Source: an uncultured Oscillospiraceae bacterium (lineage in GTDB: Bacteria > Bacillota > Clostridia > Oscillospirales > Oscillospiraceae). Taken from it: a stretch of DNA of 52,036 nt. Position 1 is the stretch's first letter. Each line of letters starts with the position of its first letter. The stretch is taken from positions 1 through 52,036 of the forward strand of contig CAKTOK010000009.1 of the NCBI GenBank assembly GCA_934589835.1, written 5' to 3'. Under the pieces are notes generated by a model, which was not told the DNA's origin, did no database searches, and saw only the letters and a program-made list of their open reading frames with translations. This document shows positions 51,881 through 52,036 of the stretch, piece by piece. Both the position numbers and the translations under genes were made by a program.

Positions 51881-52036
51881 GTTCCGCGCCTGCGGGCGCG
51901 GGGCGCTTCCTTTTCCTGCCTCCGGCGGCCCCATTTCTTTCAGCAGCCGTATAGGAGCTGTTTCGCGCTCCGGCGCGACCCACTTTTGCCCCCGTCGGCA
52001 AAAGTGGGCAAAAACGCCGTTCAAACCTGCGGTTTG
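51881..52036. repeat. Dispersed repeat blocks upstream of the aro operon
   Basis: This stretch has no gene. It carries the 22-bp palindromic block (51881-51902), the 29-bp block (51919-51947), the 25-bp block (51961-51985), a dyad ACTTTTGCC...GGCAAAAGT near 51983-52007 and CAAACC-TGC-GGTTTG (52022-52036), all shared in kind with 45846-46467. Confidence 0.75.

Overview
This is a GC-rich window from the chromosome of a Gram-positive-type anaerobe, most likely a gut member of the Oscillospirales (Clostridia). The pointers are lipoproteins and membrane-anchored surface proteins, strong AGGAGG ribosome sites, a PdaB-type sporulation deacetylase remnant, YhgE/Pip proteins, a MoxR/DUF58/transglutaminase trio and dockerin modules. 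The taxonomic call is inference from gene content only.

Positions 1-4000 look like an accessory, partly decayed region. It holds the 3' end of a probable ATPase/PD-(D/E)XK nuclease gene, a small coiled-coil protein, two identical 27-bp palindromes, a frameshifted small gene, a Fic-family AMP-transferase with a repeat-decorated promoter, and a truncated polysaccharide deacetylase. Positions 4120-7950 are a tidy operon for polar amino-acid ABC uptake (binding lipoprotein, permease, ATPase) ending in an M20D amidohydrolase.

Positions 7990-34176 are the centrepiece. A consensus sigma-A promoter with a dyad over its -35 box reads into a cobalamin riboswitch followed by one or two intrinsic-terminator hairpins. 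Downstream lie nine tightly packed genes in one direction up to a strong terminator at 34137-34176. They encode (i) a 1704-aa secreted protein with a DUF4430-like region, GLUG motifs and a C-terminal type I dockerin; (ii) a secreted protein with a cohesin-like N-terminus and five near-identical FN3-like repeats; (iii) a 1437-aa secreted protein with a beta-propeller and a dockerin; (iv) a 2015-aa membrane-anchored GLUG/helical surface protein; (v) a membrane-tethered protein ending in DUF4430; (vi) MoxR ATPase; (vii) DUF58 protein; (viii) a polytopic transglutaminase-like protein lacking the catalytic Cys; and (ix) a lipoprotein made of an alpha/alpha-toroid plus DUF4430, the same architecture as animal intrinsic factor/transcobalamin. 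My reading is a vitamin-B12-repressed extracellular corrinoid-capture complex held together by cohesin-dockerin pairs. The regulation and architectures are read from sequence; corrinoid binding is inferred.

Positions 34321-45800 are mostly housekeeping and envelope genes: pyruvate carboxylase, two YhgE/Pip-domain membrane proteins flanking a small membrane protein with a 36-bp repeat, a divergent XRE regulator, a YihY/BrkB-like membrane protein coupled to TrkA. Positions 45800-46470 and 51830-52036 are gene-free mosaics of the same short dispersed palindromic repeats, including a 129-bp nested foldback.

Positions 46468-51850 on the minus strand are a complete late shikimate operon, aroB-aroA-aroC::chorismate mutase-aroK-aroQ-aroE, with overlapping starts and stops throughout, its own promoter and terminator, an AT-rich in-frame insert in aroA and a chorismate synthase-chorismate mutase fusion. 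No tRNA, rRNA or CRISPR array was seen.
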